Origin: MFD04580-c1 sp963702995
GTDB lineage: Bacteria > Planctomycetota > Phycisphaerae > Tepidisphaerales > Tepidisphaeraceae
Assembly: GCA_963702995.1 (NCBI GenBank)
Contig: OY969783.1
Coordinates: 3,658,001 to 3,722,000 of the forward strand
DNA length: 64,000 nt
Direction of reading: 5' to 3'
The translations under genes and the position numbers were made by a program. The notes beneath the pieces were generated by a model. The model made no database searches. It was not told where the DNA came from and worked only from the letters and a program-made list of their open reading frames with translations. Below, one piece after another: positions 47,918 through 58,580 of this stretch (the first letter of the stretch is position 1; every line of letters starts with the position of its first letter).

Positions 47918-49573
47918 TTACGAGAACAGCTTCGGCTGCTTCGGGTCTTCGGCGATCCACTCGACTTCGCCATCAATGAAGCGGGTGATCATCCGCTCGC
48001 CGGGTACGACCTCCGCGGCCGAACGGATAATGCGGCCATCGCGCTTGCGGAGCGTCAGTGTGTAGCCACGCTGTAGCACGCGCTCCGGCCCGACCGCCTG
48101 GAGGTGGCCCGCGATCGCCTGGAGCCGAGCGAGCCTTCGCTTAACATCGTCCGTCGCCGCGCGGAGCAGCCGCGACTCGAACGACGCCAGCCGCACCCGC
48201 GTGAGATGAACCCGGTGCCGCGGGTGGGCTTCTGCCATCCGGGCGGCCGCTTCCGCCAGACGCTGGCGCCCGATCCGAGCCCGTCCTCCCACCACGGCCC
48301 GCAGTCGATCCTGCATCCCCTGGAGCGCCTGCCGGCGCACGGCGATGAGCTGCGACGGCCGGTTTCGCTCCAGCCGGTCCGCCATGTCGCGCAAGCGCCG
48401 ATGCCGTCGCCGCGCCATGTCTCCGATCGCGTTCGCAAGCGCATTTTCACGATTGTCGATCAGTTGCCGAAGGCTATTGACCCGATCGAGCGGCTCCCGA
48501 AAGAACTCGTGCCGCTCGGCGGCCGCAAGGCGAGAATGCGCCGTCCGAAGCATCGCCCCGGCCGAGCGATGCAGCCGCGCGTCGGATTGGCCGAGGACCT
48601 GAGCGGCCGCCCGCCAGTTGTGAACGATCACCTGCGCCGCTTCGGTGGGCGTATGCGCGTGATAGTCGGCCACCAGGTCGGCAATCGACGTGTCCACCTC
48701 GTGCCCGATCCCGGTGATGACCGGCAGCCGCGACGACGCGATCGCCCGCGCAACCGCCTCGGCGTTGAAGCACCAGAGGTCTTCCGCCGAGCCCCCGCCG
48801 CGGCCGAGCAGGATCACGTCCGGCCGACTTGCCGCCCCCAGCTTCTCAAGCGACTGATCGAGATGCCGCAGGGCGGCGGCGATGGCCGGGCCGGCCGCCT
48901 CGCCCTGGACCGGGACGGGGTAGAGCGGAATCGAGACGAACGGGAAACGCCGCAAAACCTTGAGCATGTCCTGCAGCGCGGCGGTCGATCGGCTGGTGAC
49001 CAGCAGCACCCGCCGCGGGTAAGGCGGCAGAGCGCGCTTGCGGTCCGGGGCGAACAACCCTTCCCGCTCCAGCTTCTCCTTCAGTTGCCGGAAGGCCAGT
49101 TCCAGCGCCCCTTGCCCGATGGGGTAAAGCTCATTCGCGTAGAGCTGATACTTCCCCCCGACCGTCCAAACCTGGATGCGGCCGGTGATGACCACTTCCA
49201 TGCCCACCTTCGGCAGGAACTTCAGCCGGGCGGCCGCATCCTTCCAAAAGACGCCGTCGATGCACGACCCGGTATCTTTAAGCGTGAAATAGTGGTGCCC
49301 CGAGGACGCATGCGGCTTATAACTGCTCAGCTCCCCCTTGACCGACACTGTGGCGGGCAAGCCGCTTCGAATCGCGCCGTCGATCATCCGCGTCAGTTGG
49401 CTGACCGTCAGCGGAGGGGGGCGGCCGTCGCGCCTGGGCGCCGCGTCGCCGCCCACGACCGGCGGAGTCGGTACGGAAGGACGGGCGGCCGGGCGGCTCT
49501 TCTGGGATCGGTAGAGGTCGAAGAACGTCTGCGGCGGGTCGGTTGGAGGGGGCGTGGCGCTGTCGGACGACAT
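47918..49573 (-). CDS. xseA: Exodeoxyribonuclease VII large subunit
   Basis: Catalytic subunit of the ATP-independent single-strand exonuclease ExoVII, 551 residues. The N-terminal OB fold has LTVSQLTRMIDGAIRSGLP and VKGELSSYKPHASSGHHYFT. The catalytic region has ALPPYPRRVLLVTSRSTAAL, DVILLGRGGGSAEDLWCFN and LPVITGIGHEVDTSIADLVA, with YHAHTPTEAAQ. A long coiled-coil arm follows, then RGYTLTLRKRDGRIIRSAAE. ATG 49573 is chosen; the open frame continues to 50239 but that part is antisense to the acetyltransferase gene. The small subunit xseB is not in the window. Confidence 0.95.
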   Translation of the reverse strand: MSSDSATPPPTDPPQTFFDLYRSQKSRPAARPSVPTPPVVGGDAAPRRDGRPPPLTVSQLTRMIDGAIRSGLPATVSVKGELSSYKPHASSGHHYFTLKDTGSCIDGVFWKDAAARLKFLPKVGMEVVITGRIQVWTVGGKYQLYANELYPIGQGALELAFRQLKEKLEREGLFAPDRKRALPPYPRRVLLVTSRSTAALQDMLKVLRRFPFVSIPLYPVPVQGEAAGPAIAAALRHLDQSLEKLGAASRPDVILLGRGGGSAEDLWCFNAEAVARAIASSRLPVITGIGHEVDTSIADLVADYHAHTPTEAAQVIVHNWRAAAQVLGQSDARLHRSAGAMLRTAHSRLAAAERHEFFREPLDRVNSLRQLIDNRENALANAIGDMARRRHRRLRDMADRLERNRPSQLIAVRRQALQGMQDRLRAVVGGRARIGRQRLAEAAARMAEAHPRHRVHLTRVRLASFESRLLRAATDDVKRRLARLQAIAGHLQAVGPERVLQRGYTLTLRKRDGRIIRSAAEVVPGERMITRFIDGEVEWIAEDPKQPKLFS

Positions 49574-49672
49574 CGGCAGGAGTATAATCGCCGCGTTCTG
49601 CGGATTCCCCCCTCCCGGCGCAATGCTGAAGTGCGGGGCCTGCCGATTTTCTGTGACTCGGAAGCCAGCCCG

Positions 49673-50233
49673 ATGGAAATCAGGACCGTCCAACCGGCCG
49701 ATCTGGATCTTTTGACGGAGATCGACGGCACGATCGACTCCAGCCGCTATTTTCACGTCGAGCGTTCGGGCGAGGCGATGGCGCTGACCTGGAAACTGGA
49801 AGAGCGGCCGCTGCGCGAGCGCCTCGCCAAGCCCAGCCCGATCAGCGACGACGGGCGATTCCGGCTCAAGCAGATCGTCTCCGGCGCCGACGACGGCCTG
49901 GCCCTGATGATCGAGCACGACGGCACCCCGATCGGCCTGCTCGTCGGCGCTCCCGACTACGACGCCAGAGCCTTCCGAATCCACGACGTCCGGATCGATT
50001 TCGACCATCGTCGCCAGGGTCTGGCGATGGCGCTTCTCTACCAGGCGATCGGCGAAGCTCGGGAGAAAGAGTTCCGGGCCGTCTCGGCCGAAACGACCAC
50101 CGAAAACTATCCTGCCGCCCAACTGCTCCTGAAATGCGGCTTCGAGGTGGCCGGGCTCGACATCAAACGATACTCGAATCACGACCTGGTGAAAGAGTCG
50201 GTGGCGATGTTCTGGTATACGGAGCTCGCTTGA
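49673..50233 (+). CDS. GNAT family N-acetyltransferase
   Basis: Cytoplasmic acetyl-CoA-dependent acetyltransferase of 186 residues. It starts MEIRTVQPADLDLLTEIDGT and has the GNAT core: IHDVRIDFDHRRQGLAMALL (motif A with RRQGLAMAL for the CoA pyrophosphate), ETTTENYPAAQLLLKCGFEV and IKRYSNHD. The acceptor (amine of a small molecule, peptide or antibiotic) cannot be read. It is divergent from xseA, with the two starts about 100 bp apart. Confidence 0.82.
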   Translation: MEIRTVQPADLDLLTEIDGTIDSSRYFHVERSGEAMALTWKLEERPLRERLAKPSPISDDGRFRLKQIVSGADDGLALMIEHDGTPIGLLVGAPDYDARAFRIHDVRIDFDHRRQGLAMALLYQAIGEAREKEFRAVSAETTTENYPAAQLLLKCGFEVAGLDIKRYSNHDLVKESVAMFWYTELA

Positions 50234-50437
50234 TGGCATCGTGGCTTTGTGCTTTCGGAGGGACCGGCGCGACGGGCTCGGAAATGGGCGGGAAATGACG
50301 CCTATGAAGTTGCGAAAGCGATGCGCGGGCCGCGGTGCGGTCCCTACCTGAATCGCTACTTCGTGAGACGAGGCGGAAATCGGATCGGCTGACGGAGCTC
50401 ACTGGACGCGCGGCCGCAGCGCCGGTCCAATCCGGGC

Positions 50438-51968
50438 ATGAGCCAGCCAAACCCCTCCACTGACCCCTATCAAGCCCTACTGATGGAACTCCGTGAGATC
50501 GCGCTGTTGCGATCGGCGGCGTCGGTGCTTCACTGGGATGAGCAGACGCAGATGCCTGAAAAGGGGGCGGCGCTGCGGGCCGACCAGGTCGCGCTGCTTG
50601 CGAAGCTGTCGCACGCCCGGTTCACTTCGCCCCGCGTCGGCGACCTGCTCGCGGCGGCCGAGGCGGTCACGGCGGGGCAGGGCCTCGACTCCGACGCCTT
50701 CGCCGTAACGCGCGAGGTGCGGCGCGATTTCAATCGCGCGACCAAGCTTCCGCCGGACCTGGTGGAGGAACTGAGCCGTACCGAAGTCCTCGGCCAGCAG
50801 GCCTGGGCGGCCGCCCGGAAGCAATCCGACTATCCCGCCTTTCGTCCCTGGCTTGAAAAGATCCTTGCGCTCAAGCGTCGCGAAGCCGCGTGCGTCGGGT
50901 TCGCGTCCGACCCGTACGACGCCCTGCTCGACCAGTTCGAGCCAGGGGCGACCAGCGAGATGGTCAGCCGGACGTTTGAGAGCCTGCGGGGGCCTTTGAT
51001 CGACCTGGTCGGCCGGATCATGTCGAGCGGCCGCCAGGCGCCGTCGCACCTCTTGGAACGGCCGGCCCCAGTGGCGGCGCAGCGGAAGTTTGCCCGCTCG
51101 GCCGCTGAAACGATCGGCTTTGACTTCGCCGCCGGTCGGCTTGATGTCAGCACGCACCCCTTCTGCACCGGGCTCGGGCCGGGGGACACGCGGCTGACCA
51201 CGCGATACGACGAAAACGGTCTGGTCGAGGCGTTCTTCGGCGTCCTGCACGAGGCGGGGCACGGCATGTATGAGCAGGGGCTGCCGGCGGAGCATTTCGG
51301 GACGCCGCTCGCCGAAGCGACGTCGCTGGGGATTCATGAAAGCCAGAGCCGGCTGTGGGAGAATTTCGTCGGCCGCAGCCGCTCGTTCTGGGCGTGCTTT
51401 CTTCCCCGCGCGGGAAGCCTTTGGTCTGGCCCTCACCGGGCCAAATGCCGTCAACGACGACGATTGGTACTTCGCGATCAACGACGTTCGCCCATCATTC
51501 ATCCGCACCGAGTCCGACGAAGCAACTTACAACCTTCACGTCATGCTTCGGTTCGATCTGGAGCGGGCGATGCTGCGCGAGGAGCTGTCGCCCGCCGATT
51601 TGCCCGGGGCATGGAACGGAGCGATGAAAACGTACCTCGGCGTGACGCCCCCGGACGATGCGCGGGGCTGCCTTCAGGACATCCACTGGAGCGGAGGAGC
51701 GATCGGGTATTTCCCGACCTACACGCTCGGCAACCTCTACGCCGCCCAGTTCTTCGAGCAGGCTCGAATCGATCTGGGCGACCTGGACGCGCAGTTCGCG
51801 CGGGGCGAGTTCAAGCCACTCTTAGGATGGCTTCGAAGCCGGATCCATCGGCACGGCAGGAAATACAGTGGGCCGACACTCGCCCAGCGCATCACCGGCC
51901 GCCCGCTGTCGGCCGAACCGCTGCTCAAGCACCTGCGAAGCCGGGCGGCGGAGGTTTACGGCATCTGA
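50438..51968 (+). CDS. M32 family metallocarboxypeptidase, frameshifted near 51399
   Basis: Zinc carboxypeptidase (thermostable carboxypeptidase 1 type) of about 509 residues, removing C-terminal residues from peptides in the cytoplasm. Family blocks are ASVLHWDEQTQMPEKGA, FAVTREVRRDFNRATKLPPD, AFFGVLHEAGHGMYEQGLP with the HEAGH zinc site, and GIHESQSRLWENFVGRSRSF. One extra T at about 51399 (in ttt) breaks the frame; FPAREAFGLALTGPN and then YFAINDVRPSFIRTESDEAT, GYFPTYTLGNLYAAQFFEQA continue in the next frame to 51968. The original frame would instead run on through unrelated sequence to 52243. Its 3' end overlaps the convergent gene by 13 bp. Confidence 0.9.
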
Positions 51969-52419
51969 TGCTCGGGCCCCTTCGCGAGCTTGGCGGCCGC
52001 CTCTTCCAACAGGGCCAGCTCCGCCACGTGCTCGGCCCGGTGGGCCTCCAGCAGATCCTTCACGCGCGGCGTGGCGGCCGCGCCGAGGGCCTTGGTGACG
52101 TTCTCGTGGCGACGAAGGATCAGGCGCTTCGCATCGACGATCTTGGGAAGCAGGAACTTCAGCGAGAGATAGGCGAGGTACTGCTCCTCGGGTTGGAGGT
52201 TCCCGCCGCGCGCGCCCCGCCGAGGTCCTCGATCAGGTGGTAGAGTTCACCGGATCGGCGCAGGTTATTGCCACGCAGCTCGCCGAGTGTGCGTCTCAGT
52301 TCAACCGTCGCGCGGGTGAGGTAGGGAGAGCCCTCTCCCATGGAGCGAATGATGCTGTTGTCGTTTGCTTCAAGTAACGCATTGAGCGCATCGACAATAA
52401 CGAGCGGGGCAGATGACAT
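51956..52419 (-). CDS. Hypothetical helical protein, frameshifted near 52203
   Basis: About 154 residues after correction: MSSAPLVIVDALNALLEAND, then RATVELRRTLGELRGNNLRR up to EDLGGARAAG, and in the next frame NLQPEEQYLAYLSLKFLLPK through AHRAEHVAELALLEEAAAKL, ending at TAA 51956-51958. One G is probably missing at about 52202-52204. It is soluble and strongly alpha-helical, of the kind seen in DUF or DNA-protection/ferritin-like helical bundles, though I do not recognise it. It precedes nothing on its strand except the M32 gene's antisense. Confidence 0.6.
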
Positions 52420-52450
52420 GGCCGCCAGTCTATCAGGGTAAGACGCCCTG

Positions 52451-53583
52451 TCAGGGTGGCTTCTTTGACGTCGGCCCCACGGGGGCGGTCGCCGTGGCGG
52501 AACCGGCTTCCGCGCCGGCGAAGCCTGGCGATAGGGCCGTCGTGGGCGCATCGTGCAAAGGTTGATCGCTTGCGGCGATGTCGCCCCACCGCGCGACAAC
52601 GGCCCCGGCAACGGCCGCGTGGCCTTGTTCGGTAAGATGAGCCGGCGAACTGCGTTGGAAGAACTGCACCTCGTTCGGGCCCTGATAGATCGGGCTCATG
52701 TCCACAAGGGGGACGCGCTGTTCCCGCGCCGAGTCGCGCAATCGCTGCTCGGAGTGAATCAATTCGCCGGTGATCCCGATCCGCTGCATGGGGCTGTAAA
52801 GGACCGCGAAGCGGCCCTGGCCCGATTCACCAGTTGTTTCACATTCGCAAGGGTCTGAAGCATGCGGGTCGTCGCCTGGGCGAGGACCTCCGTTTGTTCG
52901 GCGGGCGCGGCGACGAACGTCGATCCATTCTCCTGTCGCTCGCGGTGCAGGGCGGGGCGGATGTACCGCGTCCACGCTTCTTCGATCGCGAAAGCCGGCT
53001 TCTTGTCCAGGCCGAGCGCGACGACGAAGTCGTCCGTGCTGAACGGCTGGGTCAGATCGCCGGTATTTAACTCCATGATGACGACATCCGCCTCGAAGGT
53101 CCCGCGGGAGCGCAGGTAGGCCAGCTCATTCTCCGGCGCCCAGCCGCCGGCCGACACATTAAGGACTTCGACTGGCTGATGGAGCCGCTCGGCGAGTTGA
53201 TCCTGAATTAGTGATGTAAAAATCAGGGATTGATCGACATACGTCGTCCCATAGACGACCGAGTCGCCGATGACCATCACGCGCAGCGTGCCACGGGGCT
53301 TGTGCGGGTCGATGTCCTGCGACCGCATGCTGAACTGGTTGATGTGATTGCGGGCAAAGAACCGGGTTGAATCCGCGGAAGGAACAAAGAGATAGCCGCA
53401 CTCTTTGTCGCGCTGATACAGGACAGGGTTCCCCAGGCCCAGCGCCGCCCGCAACAGCACCTCCAGCAGGATGAGCCCGCCGACAGCGACTGCCAGGCCT
53501 CTCCAAAGGGTGCGACGCGTCAGCCACCGACGTCGAACGCTATTTGCCGGGGCGGTCGCCGCCGCGGTTTCACTGGTTGTCAT
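52451..53583 (-). CDS. Membrane-anchored SGNH/GDSL hydrolase-like protein, frameshifted near 52822
   Basis: About 377 residues. A cytoplasmic basic start is followed by one membrane anchor (GLAVAVGGLILLEVLLRAAL), placing the domain outside the cytoplasm. Block I is RVMVIGDSVVYG, with NVSAGGWAPENELAYL (Gly block) and VVIMELNTGDLTQP (Asn block). A G is missing at about 52821-52823; after NVKQLVNR the frame resumes as GQGRFAVLYSPMQRIGITGE. The final block reads SSPAHLTEQGHAAVAG: the His is present but the Asp usually two or three residues before it is Ser/Ser. Polysaccharide O-acetyl turnover is a common role for such proteins. Confidence 0.8.
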
Positions 53584-54015
53584 GGTTCGACCTGCCGCGA
53601 AGCGACCAACCGGCTCGCGAAGCGAGCAACCGGCGTCAACACCGCGACGCTCTACCAACGTAGATCGGCCGATCGGAAGCCCTTTGCCGGAAAGTACATG
53701 GCGGTTTTCACCGCGTCAAGCACAGCCGGCCGCCGGTAGGGAGAGCGCAGTGAGTGCTGCGCCCCCCGCCGCAAAGCACCCCTCTCGGCTCCCCAATGTA
53801 GCAGGCACACTCCGTGTGCCGTGGCCCGGCTTCGACGGCGCTCTAAGACTGGAGAACGGCACACGGAATGTGCCTGCTACAGCGTTTCCGCCGTGCCCGC
53901 CTCTCCAACAGCGACGCCCTCGCCTCGCGATTCGTTCAAAAGGAGCGCGCGGTTTCTTTTATCGTTCGCGGCGATAGGAACGGCCGATACCTTTCGAAAC
54001 GCCGGAGAATGTGTT
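53584..54015. other. Intergenic region before scpB
   Basis: About 430 bp with no supported gene. It contains the 25-bp inverted repeat listed separately and, just before scpB, a weakly purine-rich leader. No promoter stands out. Confidence 0.4.
53798..53880. repeat. 25-bp inverted repeat (GTAGCAGGCACAYTCCGTGT family)
   Basis: Left arm 53798-53822 begins GTAGCAGGCACACTCCGTGT; right arm 53856-53880 is its complement with one mismatch (C to T at the 13th base). The spacer is 33 bp. It looks like a dispersed intergenic palindrome or a very stable hairpin. Confidence 0.75.
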
Positions 54016-54924
54016 ATGGCTATGAGGTTATTCCGGGACGACATCGGGGTTTACGAGCAGAGCGAACTCCGCTTTGACGTCGGCCCCTTGGACGACCCTT
54101 TTCAGCACGATTTAATGGATGCCGAAGCCGACGATCCGCCGAGCGAAGGGACCGAACCGGCCGCCCCCTCTCCGGGCGGGCCTCCCGCCGAACACGAACG
54201 CGCCCTGATCCTTCCGGACGAAGGTTCCGCCGAGGCCCGGACCGCCGCCTCCCAGAGCCACGACAACCTGGACGGGGCATCGGTAGCCTTCAATCCCGTC
54301 TTGCCCGGCTCAAGTGCTTCGGACGGTGAGATCGCGGCCGACCCGATCGACGGCTCGCACATCGCGCCCGTCGCGGGCGACGAAGCCGATGCGGGCACGG
54401 CGGATGAGCCGGTCAACATCGCCGCCCTCGAGGCGTTGCTATTGACCACCCACCACCCGCTCACCGCGCAGCGCCTGGTCGAACTGCTCGGGATGCACTC
54501 AGTTCGGTCCGTGCGAGACGCGATCCGGTCGCTCAACGAGCAGTACCTGTCGAGCGGCCGCAGCTTCCGGGTCGAACAGGTCGCCGGGGGCTTTCAGATC
54601 CTCACCCTGCCCGAGCATGGGGATCTCTTGAAGCGGCTTCACCAGAAAGAAGTTGACGCCAAGCTGACCAAGGCCGCGCTCGAAACACTCTCCATCATCG
54701 CCTGGAAGCAGCCCATCCTCCGGGCCGACATTGAGGCCATTCGAGGCGTCGCCTGCGGCGAGACGATCCGCAGCCTGATGGAAAAACACCTCGTCAAGAT
54801 CGCCGGTCGGGCCGAAGAGCCGGGGCGGCCGATCCTCTACGGCACAACAAAACGCTTCCTCGAACTCTTCGGGCTCAACAGCCTGAAGGACCTTCCCCAG
54901 CCCGAAACCCAGCGGCCGAAGTAA
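54016..54924 (+). CDS. scpB: SMC-Scp complex subunit ScpB
   Basis: Chromosome segregation and condensation protein, 302 residues. The C-terminal two winged-helix domains (about 140-295) carry ALEALLLTTHHPLTAQRLVE, FRVEQVAGGFQILTLPEHGD, TKAALETLSIIAWKQPILRA and DIEAIRGVACGETIRSLMEK, with GRPILYGTTKRFLELFGL at the end. The first 130 residues are an acidic Pro/Ala/Glu-rich extension, longer than in most homologs, where ScpB is about 200 residues. ATG 54016 is chosen. scpA and smc are not in the window. Binds SMC and ScpA in the nucleoid. Confidence 0.92.
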   Translation: MAMRLFRDDIGVYEQSELRFDVGPLDDPFQHDLMDAEADDPPSEGTEPAAPSPGGPPAEHERALILPDEGSAEARTAASQSHDNLDGASVAFNPVLPGSSASDGEIAADPIDGSHIAPVAGDEADAGTADEPVNIAALEALLLTTHHPLTAQRLVELLGMHSVRSVRDAIRSLNEQYLSSGRSFRVEQVAGGFQILTLPEHGDLLKRLHQKEVDAKLTKAALETLSIIAWKQPILRADIEAIRGVACGETIRSLMEKHLVKIAGRAEEPGRPILYGTTKRFLELFGLNSLKDLPQPETQRPK

Positions 54925-55009
54925 CCTCGTTCGTCGGCAGGCGATCGCGAAATGGAGCCGGATCGAGCCGCCTTGTCCCCGCTCCTGTCGCAGATATAGT
55001 GGCGGCTCA

Positions 55010-56206
55010 TTGCACGGAACCCAACCGCACAACCCCTCCGACCCCCCCAAACGGATTGCCATTCTCGGCTCGACCGGGTCCATCGGCTGTAATGCACTGG
55101 ATGTCATCAGCGCGCTGGGGCCGGGCTACCGCGCTACCGCCCTGAGCGCCCATCGACAGGCCGATAAGCTGATCGAGCAGGTCCGCGCGCATCGCCCCGT
55201 CGCGGTCGCCCTGGCGCCCGAGGCGGCGACGGATTCGGTGATCCGCACCCTCCGCGGGCTTGGGACGCACGTTCATATCGGGCCGAAGGGCCTGATTGAG
55301 CTCGCCACGCACCCCGAGGTTGATCTTGTCCTTGCGGCCGTGGTCGGGGCCGCCGGGCTGCCCGCGGTCCTGGCGGCGGTCCGTGCCGGTAAAACCCTCG
55401 CCCTGGCCAATAAAGAATCGCTTGTCGTCGCAGGCTCGCTCCTGATGAAAGAAGCCCGGGAGCGCGGCGTCGCGGTGCTGCCGGTCGATTCGGAGCACTC
55501 GGCCGTCTTTCAGGCGATGCGGTGCGGCCTGGCCCGCCAGGTGGAACGGATCATCCTCACCGCCAGTGGCGGGCCCTTCCGGTGCAGCACGAAAGAACAA
55601 ATCGAGCGCGCCACGCTCGCCGACGCCCTCAAGCACCCGACCTGGCAGATGGGGACCAAGATCACCATCGATTCCGCGTCGATGTTCAACAAGGCGCTGG
55701 AGATCATCGAAGCCCATTGGCTGTTTGATCTCCCGGCCGAGCGGATCGACGTCGTGATTCACCCGGAAAGCATCGTCCACTCCATGGTGGAATTCGTGGA
55801 TCGGTCGGTCATCGCGCAGCTGTCGCCGCCGGACATGCGAACGCCAATCCAGTACGCGTTCACCTATCCCGAGCGATCGGCGGGAGTTGCCAAGCGTCTC
55901 GATCTTAAGACGGCGTTCTCGCTTCGGTTCGAGCCGCCTGATTTCGACCGCTTCCCATCCCTTGGCCTCGCCTACGAAGCGATCCGGGGCGGCGGCACGT
56001 TGGGGGCGGTCCTGAACGCCGCCAACGAAGCGGCCGTAGAAGCGTTTACAGCCGGCAAAATACCGTTCGGCGAGATTTCCCGTTGCGTGGCGTTTACAAT
56101 GCGTGAGCATCAGGAGGAGGGGTTTATGCCCCGCCCCTCACTCGACGAGCTCCTGTCGGCGGACGGCTGGGCTCGACAAACAGTTCGTGACCGGATCGAC
56201 CGATAA
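55010..56206 (+). CDS. dxr: 1-deoxy-D-xylulose 5-phosphate reductoisomerase
   Basis: Second enzyme of the MEP isoprenoid pathway: converts 1-deoxyxylulose 5-phosphate to 2-C-methylerythritol 4-phosphate with NADPH and Mn or Mg. 398 residues. NADPH site RIAILGSTGSIGCNALDV (about residues 15-32), metal and substrate residues in LANKESLV, PVDSEHSAVFQ and ASGGPFR, then TWQMGTKITIDSASMFNKAL and HPESIVHSMVEF, with LNAANEAAVEAF near the end. The only fitting start is TTG 55010, overlapping nothing upstream. rseP follows after 149 bp, the usual neighbour of dxr in many bacteria. Confidence 0.95.
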   Translation: MHGTQPHNPSDPPKRIAILGSTGSIGCNALDVISALGPGYRATALSAHRQADKLIEQVRAHRPVAVALAPEAATDSVIRTLRGLGTHVHIGPKGLIELATHPEVDLVLAAVVGAAGLPAVLAAVRAGKTLALANKESLVVAGSLLMKEARERGVAVLPVDSEHSAVFQAMRCGLARQVERIILTASGGPFRCSTKEQIERATLADALKHPTWQMGTKITIDSASMFNKALEIIEAHWLFDLPAERIDVVIHPESIVHSMVEFVDRSVIAQLSPPDMRTPIQYAFTYPERSAGVAKRLDLKTAFSLRFEPPDFDRFPSLGLAYEAIRGGGTLGAVLNAANEAAVEAFTAGKIPFGEISRCVAFTMREHQEEGFMPRPSLDELLSADGWARQTVRDRIDR

Positions 56207-56355
56207 AGATGCCAGGTACGTCGTAGCTTAAGCGTCCGTCGCTCGGGCGAGTCGGCGACCGTTGGCCCTTCATCGGGATCGAATCCGAGCGACTCGCCGG
56301 CGAAGCCGAAGGACCGGCGGCCGATCCACCGACACCCACTCCGGAACCCCACTCC

Positions 56356-58580
56356 ATGACCATCCTGGAAACGATCGGAACCGCTCCCCCGCTCCTGCTG
56401 GCCGCAGGTTCAATGGAGACGGCCCAAAACCTCGCGCTCCTCGCGTTCGGCTTTGGCTTCGTCGTCTTCTTTCACGAGCTGGGCCACTTCCTCGCCGCAA
56501 AATGGGCGGGCGTGAAGGTGGAGCAGTTTGCCGTAGGATTCGGTCAGGCGCTCTTCGCCTGGCGAAAAGGGGTTGGTTTCCGGATCGGCAGCACGCAGAA
56601 GGAGTATCGCGAGCGGATCGACGCTTACCTCCTCAAGTCGTCGCCCACCTCGGTGGGCGCGGCGACGGCTCCGACTCCCGCCCCCACTTCCCCCGTGGCG
56701 GCCGATTCAACCGCCCCGGCCGAGCCGACCGACCTTCAATACGCCCAGGCCGCCTCGGCATTGGGCCTCGGCGAAACCGAATACCGCCTCAACTGGATCC
56801 CGCTCGGCGGCTACGTGAAGATGCTCGGCCAGGACGATCTCAAGCCCAACAGTGAAGCCGACGACCCCCGCGCCTACAACCGCCAGACGATCGCCAAGCG
56901 AATGGTGATCGTCTCCGCGGGCGTCATCATGAACATCATCCTCGCGGCGATCGGCTTTGCGATCCTGTTTCGATACGGTTTCCATGTCCCGCCCGCGTAC
57001 GTCGGCAGCGTGATCCCGCTTTCGCCCGCCCAGGAAGCGGGTATTCAGGACGGCGACCGGATCATCTCGATCAACGGCCGCGACCAGAGCAACGACTGGA
57101 CGAAGGTCCAGCTCAGCGCCGCACTCTGCTCCGCGGATGAGAAGACTCCGATCGACGTCGAGCGCACAATGCCCGACGGCAAGAAGGAGATCGTCCACCT
57201 GGAGATCGTTCCCCGCCATGGGACGGGCCCCTCGAAGGATTTCCTCGGGTTCGGCATACTCCAGGCGATGGACCTCAAGGCCCCCAGCCGCAAAGAGGTC
57301 GAGGAGGCCGGGGAGGCCCTGGAGGAGAAGGAACCGGAGAAATCATCTTCCCCCGACTTCCGGGCATCGCTCCCGGCGACGTGATCACCGCTGTCCAAGG
57401 GGTTCCGGTCAAGCCGACGGATTTCGTCGTGCTGCACCGGGCCTTGCAGGAGTCGAAGGGGCACCCGGTCCGCGTGACCAGGGTCGGTGACGACGGCAAG
57501 ACGCAGGACATCGACGTGCAGCCGCACTTCCTTCAGCCGTATGGTGATGAGCCGCTGAACTTCGCCGGCATGGTCCCGCGCGTTCAGGTCGTGGCCATTG
57601 GCCGCGAATCGCACGGGTACGGCTATATCATGCCCGGAGACGTCGTGACCGCCATCTCGACCGACGGCGACGTGAAGCCCAACCCCAGCATGAAAGTCTT
57701 CCGCGACCGCCTGAACGCGGCCGGTCAGGCGGGGAAAAAGGTCGAACTGACCGTCCTTCGCGACAAGACGGAATGGGTCATCAGCGGCCTGAAGACGATG
57801 GAGATCTCCCGGGACCAATACGGCCTAAAGGTCGTACCCAGCGCCGATGAAACCCATGCGGTCGTGGCGGACGTGCTCGGCTCCAGCGCGGCCAGCCGCG
57901 CAAACGTCCCGCCCGGCTCGACCATCACCCGTATCGGGGACGCGCCGGTATTGAGCTGGTTCGACGTCCAGGCCCAACTTCGCGACTACCTCGCCGCCCA
58001 TCCGATCGCCGCCGACAAGGTGTCGATCCCGGTCGCAATCGGCTTCACAACCGAAGGGGGCGAGAAGCGCCAGGCGATCATGGAACTGAACGCCGACGAC
58101 GCGAAGGCCATCGCCGCCGCACGGTACACCCACTCGCTGCTGCTCGACCAGCCCAACTCCATCCGCCAGACGACCAACCCGGTGCAGGCCGCCCAATGGG
58201 GCGTCATGGAGACCCGCGATTTCGTGCTCCAATTCTATCTCACCCTGCGCCGGATGGTGACGGGCAATGTCTCGGCGAAGAACATGATGGGCCCGCTCGG
58301 CATCTTCCAGGCGGGGGCGACAATCGCCTCGCGCGGCCCGGATTGGCTGATCTGGTTCCTCTCGATGATCAGCGCCAACCTCGCCGTCGTGAACTTCCTC
58401 CCGATCCCGATCGTTGACGGAGGGCTCTTCACCTTCCTCATCCTCGAGAAGATTAAAGGGCGGCCGCTCTCCCCCCGGACGATGGCCTACGCCCAGGTCG
58501 CCGGCATCGCCCTGCTCGTCGGGATCCTCCTGTTCGTCACGTACCACGACGTCTCGCAATTCAGGTTCCGCATGCGATAG
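56356..58580 (+). CDS. rseP: RseP-type site-2 intramembrane metalloprotease, frameshifted near 57341
   Basis: Zinc protease that cleaves membrane-bound regulators inside the bilayer, such as anti-sigma factors. About 741 residues with an insert. The first membrane segment holds VVFFHELGHFLAAKW (HExxH), the last region NFLPIPIVDGGLFTFLILE (third zinc ligand Asp) and KNMMGPLGIFQAGATIAS. Two PDZ domains lie between: one after GSVIPLSPAQEAGIQDGDRI and one near GSSAASRANVPPGSTITRIG. An A is missing in the run at about 57340-57342: EEKEPEK continues as PGIAPGDVITAVQGVPVKPT in the next frame. A Pro/Ala/Thr-rich insert lies at about residues 95-130. Confidence 0.92.

Noticed and set aside
48104..49672. 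Long plus-strand open frame ahead of the acetyltransferase
   Set aside because: Antisense to xseA, Arg/Pro/His-rich, no family motif; the acetyltransferase begins at 49673.
49574..50239. A 220-residue N-terminal extension of ExoVII large subunit
   Set aside because: It is the antisense of the acetyltransferase gene, and the family start lies at MSSDSATPPP, 49573.
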